DNA of 64,000 nucleotides from an uncultured Clostridia bacterium (GTDB taxonomy: Bacteria > Bacillota > Clostridia > Peptostreptococcales > Anaerovoracaceae): contig CAKQHH010000007.1 of the NCBI GenBank assembly GCA_934234035.1, positions 14,518 to 78,517 on the forward strand, given 5' to 3'. Below, in pieces: positions 26,874 through 35,294 of the stretch. The translations under genes were made by a program, and so were the position numbers. Below the pieces are notes generated by a model. That model was given only the letters and a program-made list of their open reading frames with translations. It was not told the origin of the DNA and ran no database searches. The first letter of the stretch is position 1, and every line of letters starts with the position of its first letter.

Positions 26874-28179
26874 TCAAAAGGTTATTGATGCTATTCATGA
26901 CAGCACTGCGCGAAAAGGTCCGATGGGATTGGACCGGATGAGAAGACTTCTCAGCCTTCTGGGAAATCCGGAAGAAAAACTGAATATTTTTCACGTGGCC
27001 GGGACCAACGGAAAGGGATCCGTGGCCACGTACCTTTCTTCCATCTTGCAGGAAGCGGGATATACGGTGGGCGTACATACTTCGCCGCACGTTATGGTGT
27101 ACAATGAGCGATTTATGATCAACAACCACCTGATTTCCGATGAGGCCTTTACCCGATACGGGGAGGCGGTGCTGAACTACAACGAATGGCTGAATCAGGA
27201 AGGATATGGATATCTGTCCGAGTTCGAAATTCTGACGGCGATTGCTTACCTGTTCTTTGCGGACAACGGTGTGGACTACATGATTTCCGAAGTGGGTCTG
27301 GGCGGCGTCATCGATTCCACCAATACCATCGAGCATCCGGTCTCCACCATTATCACGCAGGTGGGACGGGATCACACGGGCATTCTGGGAGACACCCTTC
27401 GGGAGATTGCCTGGAACAAGGCCGGAATTATTAAAGCCGGCATTCCGGTGATTTCGGAAAGTGTGGAACCGGAAACGCAGGAATTCATCCGCTGGAAGGC
27501 GGAGCAGAACGGTTCAGAATTTCTGGATGTCTCCGATTCGGAGTACAAGATTGTTTCCCGCCGGCCGGAGATGCTGTTCGATGTGACCATCGGAGAGAAA
27601 GAATACCGGGATTTGCACCTGTCCATGCAGGGCGACCATCAGGTACGAAATGCGGTTACGGCGATGATGGCTTTGCTGAAAGCATGCGAAGAAGGAAAGG
27701 TCTCCGTCTCCGAGGAGCATATTCGGGCCGGTCTGCAGAAAGCCCGGATTATGGGAAGATTTGAATTTCTTCAAAAGGAAAACCCGGCGGTCATCATCGA
27801 CGGCGGACACAATCCGGACGGAATTCGGGCCGGGATTGCTGCGCTGAAGCAGTATTACGGGGAAGAAATCGAAGATAAAAAGGTTTTGATTGTCTTTGGA
27901 TGTTTCAAGGACAAGGAATACGACGAAATGGCAGAGGAGCTTGGAAAAGCACCGGTTCATGCGGATTTCATCATTACGGAGCCTCACAGCGAGCGCGCAC
28001 TTTCGTGCGATGTGCTGACGGAGAAGCTGACCGAGAAGGGGTTCCATTGCATCGCGATTCCTGATGAGAGGGAAGCATACACAACAGCGGTTAATGGTTG
28101 CTATGATGTTGTACTGTTCATCGGATCGATATATTTAATTGGAGATATGAGAATACTGTATCAAACGAAAGGATGGTAA
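26860..28179 (+). CDS. folC: Folylpolyglutamate synthase/dihydrofolate synthase
   Basis: Adds glutamates to folates (and, in bifunctional members, glutamate to dihydropteroate). The 439 residues carry the P-loop GTNGKGSVATYLSSIL and the Mur-ligase-like central and C-terminal domains with IIDGGHNPDG. GTG at 26860 is chosen as start because GGGAG sits just upstream; a TTG at 26830 would extend further into valS without a ribosome site. It overlaps valS by 14 nt and is followed after 3 nt by glyA. Confidence 0.94.
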   Translation: MTTNSQKVIDAIHDSTARKGPMGLDRMRRLLSLLGNPEEKLNIFHVAGTNGKGSVATYLSSILQEAGYTVGVHTSPHVMVYNERFMINNHLISDEAFTRYGEAVLNYNEWLNQEGYGYLSEFEILTAIAYLFFADNGVDYMISEVGLGGVIDSTNTIEHPVSTIITQVGRDHTGILGDTLREIAWNKAGIIKAGIPVISESVEPETQEFIRWKAEQNGSEFLDVSDSEYKIVSRRPEMLFDVTIGEKEYRDLHLSMQGDHQVRNAVTAMMALLKACEEGKVSVSEEHIRAGLQKARIMGRFEFLQKENPAVIIDGGHNPDGIRAGIAALKQYYGEEIEDKKVLIVFGCFKDKEYDEMAEELGKAPVHADFIITEPHSERALSCDVLTEKLTEKGFHCIAIPDEREAYTTAVNGCYDVVLFIGSIYLIGDMRILYQTKGW

Positions 28180-28182
28180 AAA

Positions 28183-29448
28183 ATGTTTGACAGAAACGGA
28201 AACGATTCGAGCACTTATAATCAGGAGAACATTGCGGAAATCCGCAAGACCTCCCCGAGAGTCGCAGACCTGATTGAGAAGGAGTACAATCGTCAGAAGA
28301 ACAACGTAGAGCTGATTGCTTCTGAGAACTACTGCTCTGAAGCGGTAATGGCTGCATGCGGAAGCTGCCTCTCCTGGAAGTATGCGGAAGGTTATCCGGC
28401 AAAGCCGATTGAAAGACATTCCGGAAACAAGGGCAGATACTACGGCGGAACCCGTTACGTAGATGAACTGGAAGAGTACTGCTGCGACATGTGGAGAAAG
28501 GTATTCGATACCGACTACCACGTAAACGTACAGCCGCACAGTGGATCTCAGGCAAACTTTGCAGCGTACAAGGCTGTTCTGGAACCGGGAGACACCATTC
28601 TTTCCCTGAATCTGGACAACGGTGGTCACCTGACTCACGGATCCGCAGTAAACTTCAGCGGCAAGCTGTACGATGTACATTTCTACAACGTAGATGAAAA
28701 CGGATTCATCGATATGGAAGACCTGAAGAAGAAGGCAAATGAGCTGCATCCGAAGCTGATCCTCACCGGTGCCAGCGCTTATTCCAGAACGATTGATTTC
28801 CCGGCATTCGCAGAGATTGCAAAGAGCGTAGATGCATACTTCATGGTAGATATGGCACACATTGCCGGTCTGGTTGCCGGTGGTGAGCACATCAGCCCAT
28901 TCGGTTATGCGGACATCATCACCACCACCACTCACAAGACGCTGAGAGGACCTCGCGGCGGAATGATTTTCTGCAGAACGGAGCTGGCAAAGAAGGTAGA
29001 CAGTGCCGTATTCCCTTATGCACAGGGTGGCCCGCTGGAGCACATCATTGCCGGAAAAGCAGTTTGCGCAGAAGAAGCACTGCGTCCGGAGTTCAAGGAA
29101 TACGCTCATCAGGTTGTTGTGAACTGCAAGGCGTTTGCAGAAGAATTCATCAAGATGGGTTACAATGTGGTAACCGGCGGTACCGATAACCACGTATTCT
29201 TGCTGGATCTGTCGGATCACGAATTCTCCGGAAGAGACCTGCAGAACGCGCTGGATGAAGTAGGTATTACCCTGAACAAGAACTGCGTTCCGAACGAAAA
29301 GCGTTCCCCGATGCAGACCAGTGGTGTTCGTGTCGGTACTGCACCGATGACGACCCGTGGATACAAGGAAGACGACTTCATCAAGGTGGCTCACCGCATC
29401 GACGAAGTGGTGAAGCAGCTGGATGCAGAAAAAGCAGCAGAAAAATAA
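28183..29448 (+). CDS. glyA: Serine hydroxymethyltransferase
   Basis: PLP enzyme that converts serine and THF to glycine and 5,10-methylene-THF, linking serA/serC to folD and folC. The 421 residues include ELIASENYCSEAV, the PLP lysine in TTTTHKTLRGPRGG, and the C-terminal SGVRVGTAPMTTRG. AAAGGATGG precedes the ATG. Optimised codons (AGA, GTT) contrast with folC and indicate high expression. Confidence 0.97.
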   Translation: MFDRNGNDSSTYNQENIAEIRKTSPRVADLIEKEYNRQKNNVELIASENYCSEAVMAACGSCLSWKYAEGYPAKPIERHSGNKGRYYGGTRYVDELEEYCCDMWRKVFDTDYHVNVQPHSGSQANFAAYKAVLEPGDTILSLNLDNGGHLTHGSAVNFSGKLYDVHFYNVDENGFIDMEDLKKKANELHPKLILTGASAYSRTIDFPAFAEIAKSVDAYFMVDMAHIAGLVAGGEHISPFGYADIITTTTHKTLRGPRGGMIFCRTELAKKVDSAVFPYAQGGPLEHIIAGKAVCAEEALRPEFKEYAHQVVVNCKAFAEEFIKMGYNVVTGGTDNHVFLLDLSDHEFSGRDLQNALDEVGITLNKNCVPNEKRSPMQTSGVRVGTAPMTTRGYKEDDFIKVAHRIDEVVKQLDAEKAAEK

Positions 29449-29457
29449 TTTGAGTTA

Positions 29458-29486
29458 TTGAACCGTTACACAAGATGTTGTATAAT
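29458..29486 (+). promoter_or_regulatory. Promoter of the P-loop gene
   Basis: TTGAAC (29458-29463), 17-bp spacer, perfect TATAAT (29481-29486), right after glyA. Confidence 0.8.
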
Positions 29487-29554
29487 TAACGCAACATAAG
29501 ACATATTTGTCATATGACTCAATCATCAAAAATAAATTTAAGGAGGACACTGCC

Positions 29555-29977
29555 ATGGTTAAACTGTTAGTAGGACACAAAGGGAGTGGAAAAACAAAGA
29601 ACATGATTGATTTCGCGAATAAAGACGCGGAAGAGTGCAAGGGAAGCGTTGTATTCATCAACAAGAATTCCCGCCTGATCTACGATTTGGATCACCGCAT
29701 TCGTGTTATCTGCATGGAGGACTTCGTTCACATCACAAATGTAAGCGAGTACATCGGTTTTATTTTCGGAATTATCAGTTCCAACAGCGATATTGAGAAA
29801 TTCTATCTGGATGGAATTATGAAGCATGCAGATATTTCTCTGGAGGTACTTCCTGAATTTATCGAGAAGATCAAAGTGATTTCCAAGGATTACGGAATCG
29901 ACTTCGTTGTAAGTGTCAGCGCAGAGCTGGAAGAGATGATTGGTGTCAACTTTGACGAGTGTGAGGTTCTGAACTAG
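29555..29977 (+). CDS. Conserved P-loop protein of unknown function
   Basis: A 140-residue protein opening with Walker A LLVGHKGSGKTKNMIDFA, but far shorter than a full ATPase. No convincing Walker B acid cluster; a terminal sensor-like SVSAELEEM strand is present. Homologues in Firmicutes are often labelled PilT-like without evidence; no type IV pilus genes occur here. AAGGAGG at 29540-29546 sets the start and excludes an upstream extension. Own promoter and terminator indicate a monocistronic unit. Function not assignable. Confidence 0.72.
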   Translation: MVKLLVGHKGSGKTKNMIDFANKDAEECKGSVVFINKNSRLIYDLDHRIRVICMEDFVHITNVSEYIGFIFGIISSNSDIEKFYLDGIMKHADISLEVLPEFIEKIKVISKDYGIDFVVSVSAELEEMIGVNFDECEVLN

Positions 29978-30036
29978 TATCATCGAATGATAACGGTGAG
30001 TCAGTTCGCGACTTCAAATAGAATATCGGAAACGTG

Positions 30037-30079
30037 AAAACATCCTCCCTGCCGGGAAACCGGCAGGGAGGATGTTTTT
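30037..30079 (+). terminator. Terminator of the P-loop gene
   Basis: Very strong stem ACATCCTCCCTGCCGG/CCGGCAGGGAGGATGT with GAAA loop, then TTTT. Confidence 0.95.
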
Positions 30080-30105
30080 GATTCTTTGTCAAATGGTGGT
30101 TTCTC

Positions 30106-30134
30106 TTGCAATAAATCCAGGAATACAGTATTCT
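30106..30134 (+). promoter_or_regulatory. Putative promoter of the small membrane protein gene
   Basis: TTGCAA (30106-30111), 17-bp spacer, TATTCT (30129-30134). Confidence 0.5.
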
Positions 30135-30218
30135 ATACCATAAAGAGCACCGTCGGATTTCGAAGTGTTTTACATAAATAAAGGTAGTGTCATATTACAA
30201 GCGATAGAGGTGGCGTAA

Positions 30219-30464
30219 ATGAAAAAAAATAAGATAATAACCTCGGTAGTAGTGATGGCGTTATGTTCTTTTGCGATTGCATATGCTGCAAATAAGTCAG
30301 GGATTATTGTATTTATTCTATCCTGGATAGTTGGTATGCTAGCTTCAATACTTATACAGTATCTATGGAGTAGCAAACTAATGCCTGCAAAACTCTTAGT
30401 GAGTATAACACTGTTGATTTCATTAATTGCAGGAATAATTGTATATTCATTTGCTTTTGTTTGA
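30219..30464 (+). CDS. Small two- or three-helix membrane protein
   Basis: An 81-residue hydrophobic protein with a short basic start (MKKNK) and hydrophobic stretches at about 6-23, 28-47 and 57-79. No family is recognised. GAGGTGG stands upstream of the ATG and a plausible promoter at 30106. Its codons are AT-rich (AAA, ATA, TTA), unlike the GC-richer neighbours, which hints at recent acquisition or relaxed selection. It sits alone between two terminators. Confidence 0.6.
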   Translation: MKKNKIITSVVVMALCSFAIAYAANKSGIIVFILSWIVGMLASILIQYLWSSKLMPAKLLVSITLLISLIAGIIVYSFAFV

Positions 30465-30533
30465 TAATTTGGGGAAACGCCCATAACAGAGGCGCACACC
30501 GGCGAAAAGCACCCAGTTCGCTGCCGCGTAACC

Positions 30534-30570
30534 AAAAAAGGAGATGAGCCCACAGCTCATCTCCTTTTCT
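30534..30570. terminator. Bidirectional terminator between the small membrane gene and murE
   Basis: Stem AAAAGGAGATGAGC/GCTCATCTCCTTTT (30536-30549 with 30555-30568) with A and T runs on both sides; serves the minus-strand murE-like gene and probably the plus strand. Confidence 0.9.
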
Positions 30571-30577
30571 GCGTACC

Positions 30578-31990
30578 TTATTTCTCCCGCTCCATGCGGT
30601 TCTTCACTGCCTTCCGGGCACTCACATCGTCCCCTTCCCAGTAGCGCTTTCCGGTGGTGCCGTCCAGATAGTTCTCCGCACCTTTGCCCAGAACCAGGAC
30701 GATATCTCCCGGCTGCGCCATGTCCACGGCAGCCTGGATGGCTTCCGCCCGGTTCTCGATGTATTCGTGAGGGTATCCTTCCTTCATGCCGGCGGCGATT
30801 TCATCCGCCACCTTCTTTGGAGATTCATCGCGGCAATCCTCTTCCGTCAGGATGGAATAGTCGCAGTATTGGCTGAAGTAGTGTCCGAAAATCTCCCGGT
30901 TGCCCGCATCTCTTTTTCCCGGCGCACCGGATACGGTGATGATTCGGCGGATGCCCGGCAGGTCGTGGCGCACGTAGTGCAGCAGCTTGTTGTAGCTGTC
31001 GTCGGTGTGGGCGTAGTCCACGATGACCCGGTAGTTCTGGCCGAAACGGATTTCGTCCATTCTTCCCGGAATGGATGGGATGTACTCGAATTCCCGAATC
31101 ACATCCTCCAAGTTCAGACCGGCCTGATCCAGAGTGCCGGCAACGGCCAGCAGGTTGTACAGGTTGTAAGTCACCTGCAGGTTGGTGGTTACCGGATATT
31201 CCTTGCCTTCGTGAACCAGCGTGAAGGACATGCCTTCCGGACTGTAGACGATATCTTTTGCCATGTAATCCGCCGGCTGTTCAATGGCGTAGGACATGAA
31301 TTTGCCGGTGCACAACTCTTCGATGCGCTTTCCGTACGGATCGTCGATGTTCACCATCGCCACGGCGGTCGGCTTCAGATTCCGGAAGAACAGGGATTTG
31401 GCCTGGAAGTAATTCTCCATATCCTTGAAATAATCCAGGTGTTCCCGGGTGAGGTTGGTGAAGATGGCATAATCGAAATCCACCGCGCCCACGCGCTTCT
31501 GAATGAGACCGTGGGAGCTGACCTCAATGGACGCCGCCTCGGCTCCGTCCCGGCGCATCTCCTCCAGAGTCCGCTGCAGCGGGATGATGTCCGGCGTGGT
31601 CAGGGGAACATCGTATTTCTTTCCTTCCATCTGGCCGCCGATGGTGCCCAGATATCCGCACTCGCCCTTGTACTTGGTGTAAATCTTGCTGATCAGATAG
31701 GAAATGGAAGATTTGCCGTTGGTTCCGGTGACACCGAACATGGTGAGGTGCTTGCTGGGCCATCCGTTCAGAGAAGCGGCCGCCTCGTTCAGCGCATCCA
31801 GCGTGCTTGGCACCTTGATGTAAATGACACCTTCTCGATCCTTCATCGGCATATCGTGTTCATAGATAATTACTTTTGCCCCGTTATCAACCGCCTGTTC
31901 TGCGAAATCGTGTCCGTCCAGAGCAGAACCGTCGATGCAGAAAAACATATCGCCTTCCTGTACCTTGCGGGAATCGATGCATAGATTCAT
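30578..31990 (-). CDS. murE: MurE-type UDP-N-acetylmuramyl tripeptide synthetase
   Basis: Mur ligase that adds the third residue (usually meso-DAP or Lys) to UDP-MurNAc-Ala-Glu in the cytoplasm. The 470 residues show the N-terminal uridine-binding part, the ATP loop GVTGTNGKSSISYL, the carbamylated-Lys region and the C-terminal domain with SGAPGKRD. The substrate-selecting motif, DNPR in DAP-adding enzymes, reads E384-D-C-R387 (EEDCRDESP): Arg is kept but Asn and Pro are not, so the amino acid added is uncertain. GGAG precedes the ATG on the minus strand. It is the only minus-strand gene among plus-strand neighbours and is divergent from hslO. Confidence 0.85.
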   Translation of the reverse strand: MNLCIDSRKVQEGDMFFCIDGSALDGHDFAEQAVDNGAKVIIYEHDMPMKDREGVIYIKVPSTLDALNEAAASLNGWPSKHLTMFGVTGTNGKSSISYLISKIYTKYKGECGYLGTIGGQMEGKKYDVPLTTPDIIPLQRTLEEMRRDGAEAASIEVSSHGLIQKRVGAVDFDYAIFTNLTREHLDYFKDMENYFQAKSLFFRNLKPTAVAMVNIDDPYGKRIEELCTGKFMSYAIEQPADYMAKDIVYSPEGMSFTLVHEGKEYPVTTNLQVTYNLYNLLAVAGTLDQAGLNLEDVIREFEYIPSIPGRMDEIRFGQNYRVIVDYAHTDDSYNKLLHYVRHDLPGIRRIITVSGAPGKRDAGNREIFGHYFSQYCDYSILTEEDCRDESPKKVADEIAAGMKEGYPHEYIENRAEAIQAAVDMAQPGDIVLVLGKGAENYLDGTTGKRYWEGDDVSARKAVKNRMEREK

Positions 31991-32119
31991 AATATTTTTA
32001 ACTCCTTTATTTCAGATGTATGGTACAATATCTAATGTATTATAGCACACTATGAACCCCTGTTCCATGATTCTATTGTGAGGATGGGGAAGGATTTAAA
32101 AGAATACAGGAGGACGAAA

Positions 32120-33007
32120 ATGTCAGATTATATAGTACGAGCAACTGCGGCAAACGAAACGGTACGGGCTTTTGCCATCGATTCCACGGAGATGACGGCG
32201 ACCGCCCGGGAGAAGCATCACACCTTTCCGGTAGTCACTGCGGCTATGGGCCGGCTGATGGGTGCAACGGCAATGATGGGATCCATGATGAAGGGCGATG
32301 AGGATAAGCTGATGGTGACCATAAAAGGAGACGGTCCCATCGGCCAGATGACCGTCACCGTAGACAGCCACGGAAACGTAAAGGGGTTTCCGGCAAATCC
32401 GTGCGTGGACATTCCGCTGAAGTACGCGGGAAAACTGGATGTGGGCGCTGCCGTGGGTGCCGGCACCATGACGGTAAGCATGGACTTAGGGCTGAAGGAG
32501 CCGTACAACGGTCAGGTAGAACTACAGACCGGGGAGATTGGCGATGATTTTGCCTACTACTTTACCACTTCGGAGCAGACGCCGTCCGCGGTAGGACTGG
32601 GCGTAATGATCAATACGGATTCGACGGTTCGCCACGCCGGCGGTTTTATCATCCAGATGATGCCGGATGTAGAAGAGGAGACCATTTCTGCCATCGAGAA
32701 GGCGCTGCAGAACAGCAAATCCGTCAGCGAGATGATGGAGGCGGGAATGACGCCGGAGGATATGATTCAGGCCTTGTTGGGAGAGCTGAATCCGGAAATT
32801 TTCGAGACGATGCCGGTTCGTTTCCACTGCGGATGCACCAAGGAGAAGGTGGCGGGTGCATTGGCCACCATTCAAACCGGGGAACTGGATCAGATGATTC
32901 AGGATGGCGAGGACATCGAAGTGAAGTGCCACTTCTGCAATTCCACCTACAAATTCTCGGTGGAAGAGTTGAAAGAAATCCTGGCAAAGCGGAACGAAGA
33001 AAAATAA
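32120..33007 (+). CDS. hslO: Redox-regulated chaperone Hsp33
   Basis: Holdase activated when oxidation releases zinc from four cysteines. The 295 residues end with C237-G-C239 and C270-H-F-C273, the expected CxC and CxxC zinc pair. The N-terminal SDYIVRATAANETVRAFAID is typical of the family. CAGGAGG upstream fixes the ATG at 32120; an earlier in-frame start (32078) lacks a ribosome site. It is divergent from murE. Confidence 0.96.
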   Translation: MSDYIVRATAANETVRAFAIDSTEMTATAREKHHTFPVVTAAMGRLMGATAMMGSMMKGDEDKLMVTIKGDGPIGQMTVTVDSHGNVKGFPANPCVDIPLKYAGKLDVGAAVGAGTMTVSMDLGLKEPYNGQVELQTGEIGDDFAYYFTTSEQTPSAVGLGVMINTDSTVRHAGGFIIQMMPDVEEETISAIEKALQNSKSVSEMMEAGMTPEDMIQALLGELNPEIFETMPVRFHCGCTKEKVAGALATIQTGELDQMIQDGEDIEVKCHFCNSTYKFSVEELKEILAKRNEEK

Positions 33008-33052
33008 TTTGGCGAAAAGCACAAAATATTTCGTAAAAATTGGGGGAAATAC

Positions 33053-33081
33053 TGGACAAATACGGCGGACGGTGGTATTAT
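33053..33081 (+). promoter_or_regulatory. Promoter of the aromatic/phenylalanine operon
   Basis: TGGACA (33053-33058), 17-bp spacer, TATTAT (33076-33081). It starts the leader that encodes the Phe-rich peptide. Confidence 0.75.
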
Positions 33082-33124
33082 TATACTCACGTTCACAATT
33101 ATTGGGGAAAGGAGATATGAAACC

Positions 33125-33217
33125 ATGAGCAATCTGTTTTTTGCAGCAGTATTTTTCTTCTTTTTTGGGTTTTTCTTTTTCAAGAAAGACGTCTTTTGCT
33201 GCGGCATATTCAGGTAG
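33125..33217 (+). CDS. Phe-rich leader peptide (attenuator peptide, PheL-like)
   Basis: A 30-residue peptide reading MSNLFFAAVFFFFFGFFFF then KKDVFCCGIFR; 13 of 30 residues are phenylalanine, nine of them within codons 10-19. AAAGGAG at 33108-33114 serves the ATG. It lies between a promoter and a Rho-independent terminator and directly before aroF-aroB-aroA-pheA. By analogy with E. coli pheL, the ribosome would stall on Phe codons when charged tRNA-Phe is scarce, letting the antiterminator form. Region 1 (GCAGCA, 33143-33148) can pair with region 2 (TGCTGC, 33197-33202); region 2 (GCTGCGG, 33198-33204) can instead pair with region 3 (CTGCAGC, 33251-33257), which is the 5' arm of the terminator. 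Too short for automatic gene finders. Confidence 0.88.
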   Translation: MSNLFFAAVFFFFFGFFFFKKDVFCCGIFR

Positions 33218-33248
33218 AGGTGGTTTCTTTTTCTGAATTGGAATGATG

Positions 33249-33275
33249 GCCTGCAGCTTGCTGCAGGCTTTTTTT
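33249..33275 (+). terminator. Attenuator terminator of the aro/phe operon
   Basis: Perfect 8-bp stem GCCTGCAG/CTGCAGGC (33249-33256 with 33261-33268), CTTG loop, seven T. It lies 31 nt after the leader-peptide stop and 18 nt before aroF. Confidence 0.9.
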
Positions 33276-33292
33276 AGTTACGGAGGGTATGA

Positions 33293-34303
33293 ATGATTAT
33301 CACACTGAAGCCTCACACAGAGGAAGAACAGAAAGATCAATTGATGCGCTGGCTGTCCGGAAGGGGACTGGAGGTCGACGTATCGGAAGAGGACGACCAT
33401 GAATTGCTGCGGCTGATCGGGGATACGTCCGTGGTGGACGTGAGCATGGTGGAGATGCTGGACATGGTGCAGAACGTGCGAAAAATTTCCGCACCGTACA
33501 AGAAAGCCAACCGCCTGTTTCATCCAAAGGATACCATCGTGGATGTGAACGGTGCAAAAATCGGCGGGGGATATTTTTCCGTGATTGCAGGACCTTGCTC
33601 CGTGGAATCCGAAGAGCAGATTATCGGAATTGCCAAACGGGTGAAGGCTGCCGGTGCCACCATGCTGCGGGGCGGTGCCTTCAAACCCCGGACTTCTCCC
33701 TATGCGTTTCAGGGAATGAAAGCCGACGGCATCGAACTGCTGGTGAAGGCAAAGAAAGCCACCGGCCTTCCTATCGTGACGGAAATCATGAATGAGAACC
33801 ACCTCCCGCTGTTCGAGGAGGTGGATGTGATTCAGGTGGGGGCCCGGAACATGCAGAATTTTGAACTGCTGAAAGCGCTGGGAAAGACCCGGAAGCCGAT
33901 TCTCCTGAAGCGGGGATTGGCCAACACGCTGAAGGAATTATTGATGAGTGCGGAATACATCATGGCGGGCGGAAACGAGAATGTCATCCTATGCGAGCGA
34001 GGCATCCGCACCTTTGAACCGTATACTCGGAACACACTGGACATCTCCGCCGTTCCGGCGCTGCACGAGCTGACCCATCTTCCGGTGGTGGTGGATCCCA
34101 GCCATGCCACAGGCAAGGCATCTTTCGTGGATTCCATGGCCTCGGCGGCAGCGGCCTGCGGTGCGGACGGCATCATGATTGAAGTGCACAACGACCCGGC
34201 CCATGCCTTAAGTGACGGCCCTCAGTCCCTCACGCCGAATCAGTTCGATGGGGTGATGGAGAAAATCCGCAGGGTGCGTGCTGCGGTGGGAATGGAGAAC
34301 TAA
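33293..34303 (+). CDS. aroF: 3-deoxy-7-phosphoheptulonate synthase, type I-beta
   Basis: First committed step to chorismate: condenses PEP and erythrose-4-phosphate. The 336 residues have an N-terminal ferredoxin-like regulatory domain (about 1-70) and the KDO8P/DAHP synthase barrel with VIAGPCSVES, GGAFKPRTSPY, and DPSHATG metal/substrate segments. This N-terminal extension usually mediates feedback inhibition by Tyr or Phe. CGGAGGG lies 5 nt upstream of the ATG. First structural gene behind the Phe attenuator. Confidence 0.95.
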   Translation: MIITLKPHTEEEQKDQLMRWLSGRGLEVDVSEEDDHELLRLIGDTSVVDVSMVEMLDMVQNVRKISAPYKKANRLFHPKDTIVDVNGAKIGGGYFSVIAGPCSVESEEQIIGIAKRVKAAGATMLRGGAFKPRTSPYAFQGMKADGIELLVKAKKATGLPIVTEIMNENHLPLFEEVDVIQVGARNMQNFELLKALGKTRKPILLKRGLANTLKELLMSAEYIMAGGNENVILCERGIRTFEPYTRNTLDISAVPALHELTHLPVVVDPSHATGKASFVDSMASAAAACGADGIMIEVHNDPAHALSDGPQSLTPNQFDGVMEKIRRVRAAVGMEN

Positions 34304-34304
34304 C

Positions 34305-35294
34305 ATGGAGTTGCGGAAAATAGGAACCGCCCTCGCGGAAATTCAGCGAGGGGGAAAAATATGCATCATCTCCGACCGAAACGTGGCGCCGCTGTACATG
34401 GATATCTGCAGGGAGAGCCTGGAAACGGCCGGCTATGATGTGCGGGAATACGTTCTTCCGCCGGGAGAAGCCTCGAAGAACGGAACGAATTATCTCCGGA
34501 TTCTGGAGTATCTGGCAGAGGTGCCTTTCACTCGGAGCGACGGTATCGTGGCGCTGGGCGGCGGCATGGTGGGCGATCTGGCCGGTTTCGCGGCGGCGAC
34601 CTACATGCGGGGAATTAACGTGTATCAGGTGCCCACCACCTTGCTGGCGGCGGTGGATTCTTCCGTGGGCGGGAAGACGGCCATCGACCTGCCGTCCGGT
34701 AAGAACCTGGCGGGGGCGTTTCATCAGCCGAAACTGGTTTTGCAGGACAGCCGCTTGCTGAACACTTTACCGCCGGAGGTTTACCGGGAGGGGATGGCGG
34801 AAGTCATCAAATACGGGATGATTCACGACCGGAAGCTGTTCGAAAGGCTGGAGGATCCGGCGGAGGTGCGGAATTCGTTAGACGAGGTGATTGAAACCTG
34901 CGTGGCCATAAAAAAAGAATACGTGGAGGCGGACGAATTCGACCGGGGTCTCCGGCACAAGCTGAATTTCGGCCACACCCTGGGGCACGCCATGGAACAG
35001 GCGGAGGGGTACCGGCTGAGCCACGGAGATGCGGTGGCCAAGGGTATGTATTGGATAACCCGAATCTCGGCAGAACAGGGCTGGTGCAGCCGGGAGACGC
35101 TGGATGCGCTGGAACAGCTGCTTCGAAAATACGATTTCGATCTGACCCTGCCGGAGAACCGGGAGGAAATCTATGGGCTCCTCTGCTCCGACAAGAAGCG
35201 GCAAGGGGATACCATTCGAATGGTGATTCCGGAAGAAATCGGAAGGTGTTCCATCCGGGAATTCCACATCCGGGAGGTGAGAGATCTGCTATGA
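34305..35294 (+). CDS. aroB: 3-dehydroquinate synthase
   Basis: NAD- and metal-dependent cyclisation of DAHP to 3-dehydroquinate. The 329 residues contain GGGMVGDLAGFAAATYMRG, QVPTTLLAAVDSSVGGKTAI and the metal-binding LNFGHTLGHAME. Slightly shorter than the usual 340-360, mostly at the N-terminus. ATG 34305 follows the aroF stop by one base with GGAGAA upstream. ATGA overlap with aroA. Confidence 0.94.
   Translation: MELRKIGTALAEIQRGGKICIISDRNVAPLYMDICRESLETAGYDVREYVLPPGEASKNGTNYLRILEYLAEVPFTRSDGIVALGGGMVGDLAGFAAATYMRGINVYQVPTTLLAAVDSSVGGKTAIDLPSGKNLAGAFHQPKLVLQDSRLLNTLPPEVYREGMAEVIKYGMIHDRKLFERLEDPAEVRNSLDEVIETCVAIKKEYVEADEFDRGLRHKLNFGHTLGHAMEQAEGYRLSHGDAVAKGMYWITRISAEQGWCSRETLDALEQLLRKYDFDLTLPENREEIYGLLCSDKKRQGDTIRMVIPEEIGRCSIREFHIREVRDLL

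Noticed and set aside
33117..33128. Three-codon frame ATG-AAA-CCA-TGA overlapping the leader peptide start
   Set aside because: Only 2 nt from the Shine-Dalgarno and without conserved meaning; the Phe-rich frame at 33125 is better placed.
35051..35290. 80-residue N-terminal extension of aroA
   Set aside because: It overlaps aroB in another frame, and the family N-terminus starts exactly at the ATGA overlap at 35291.
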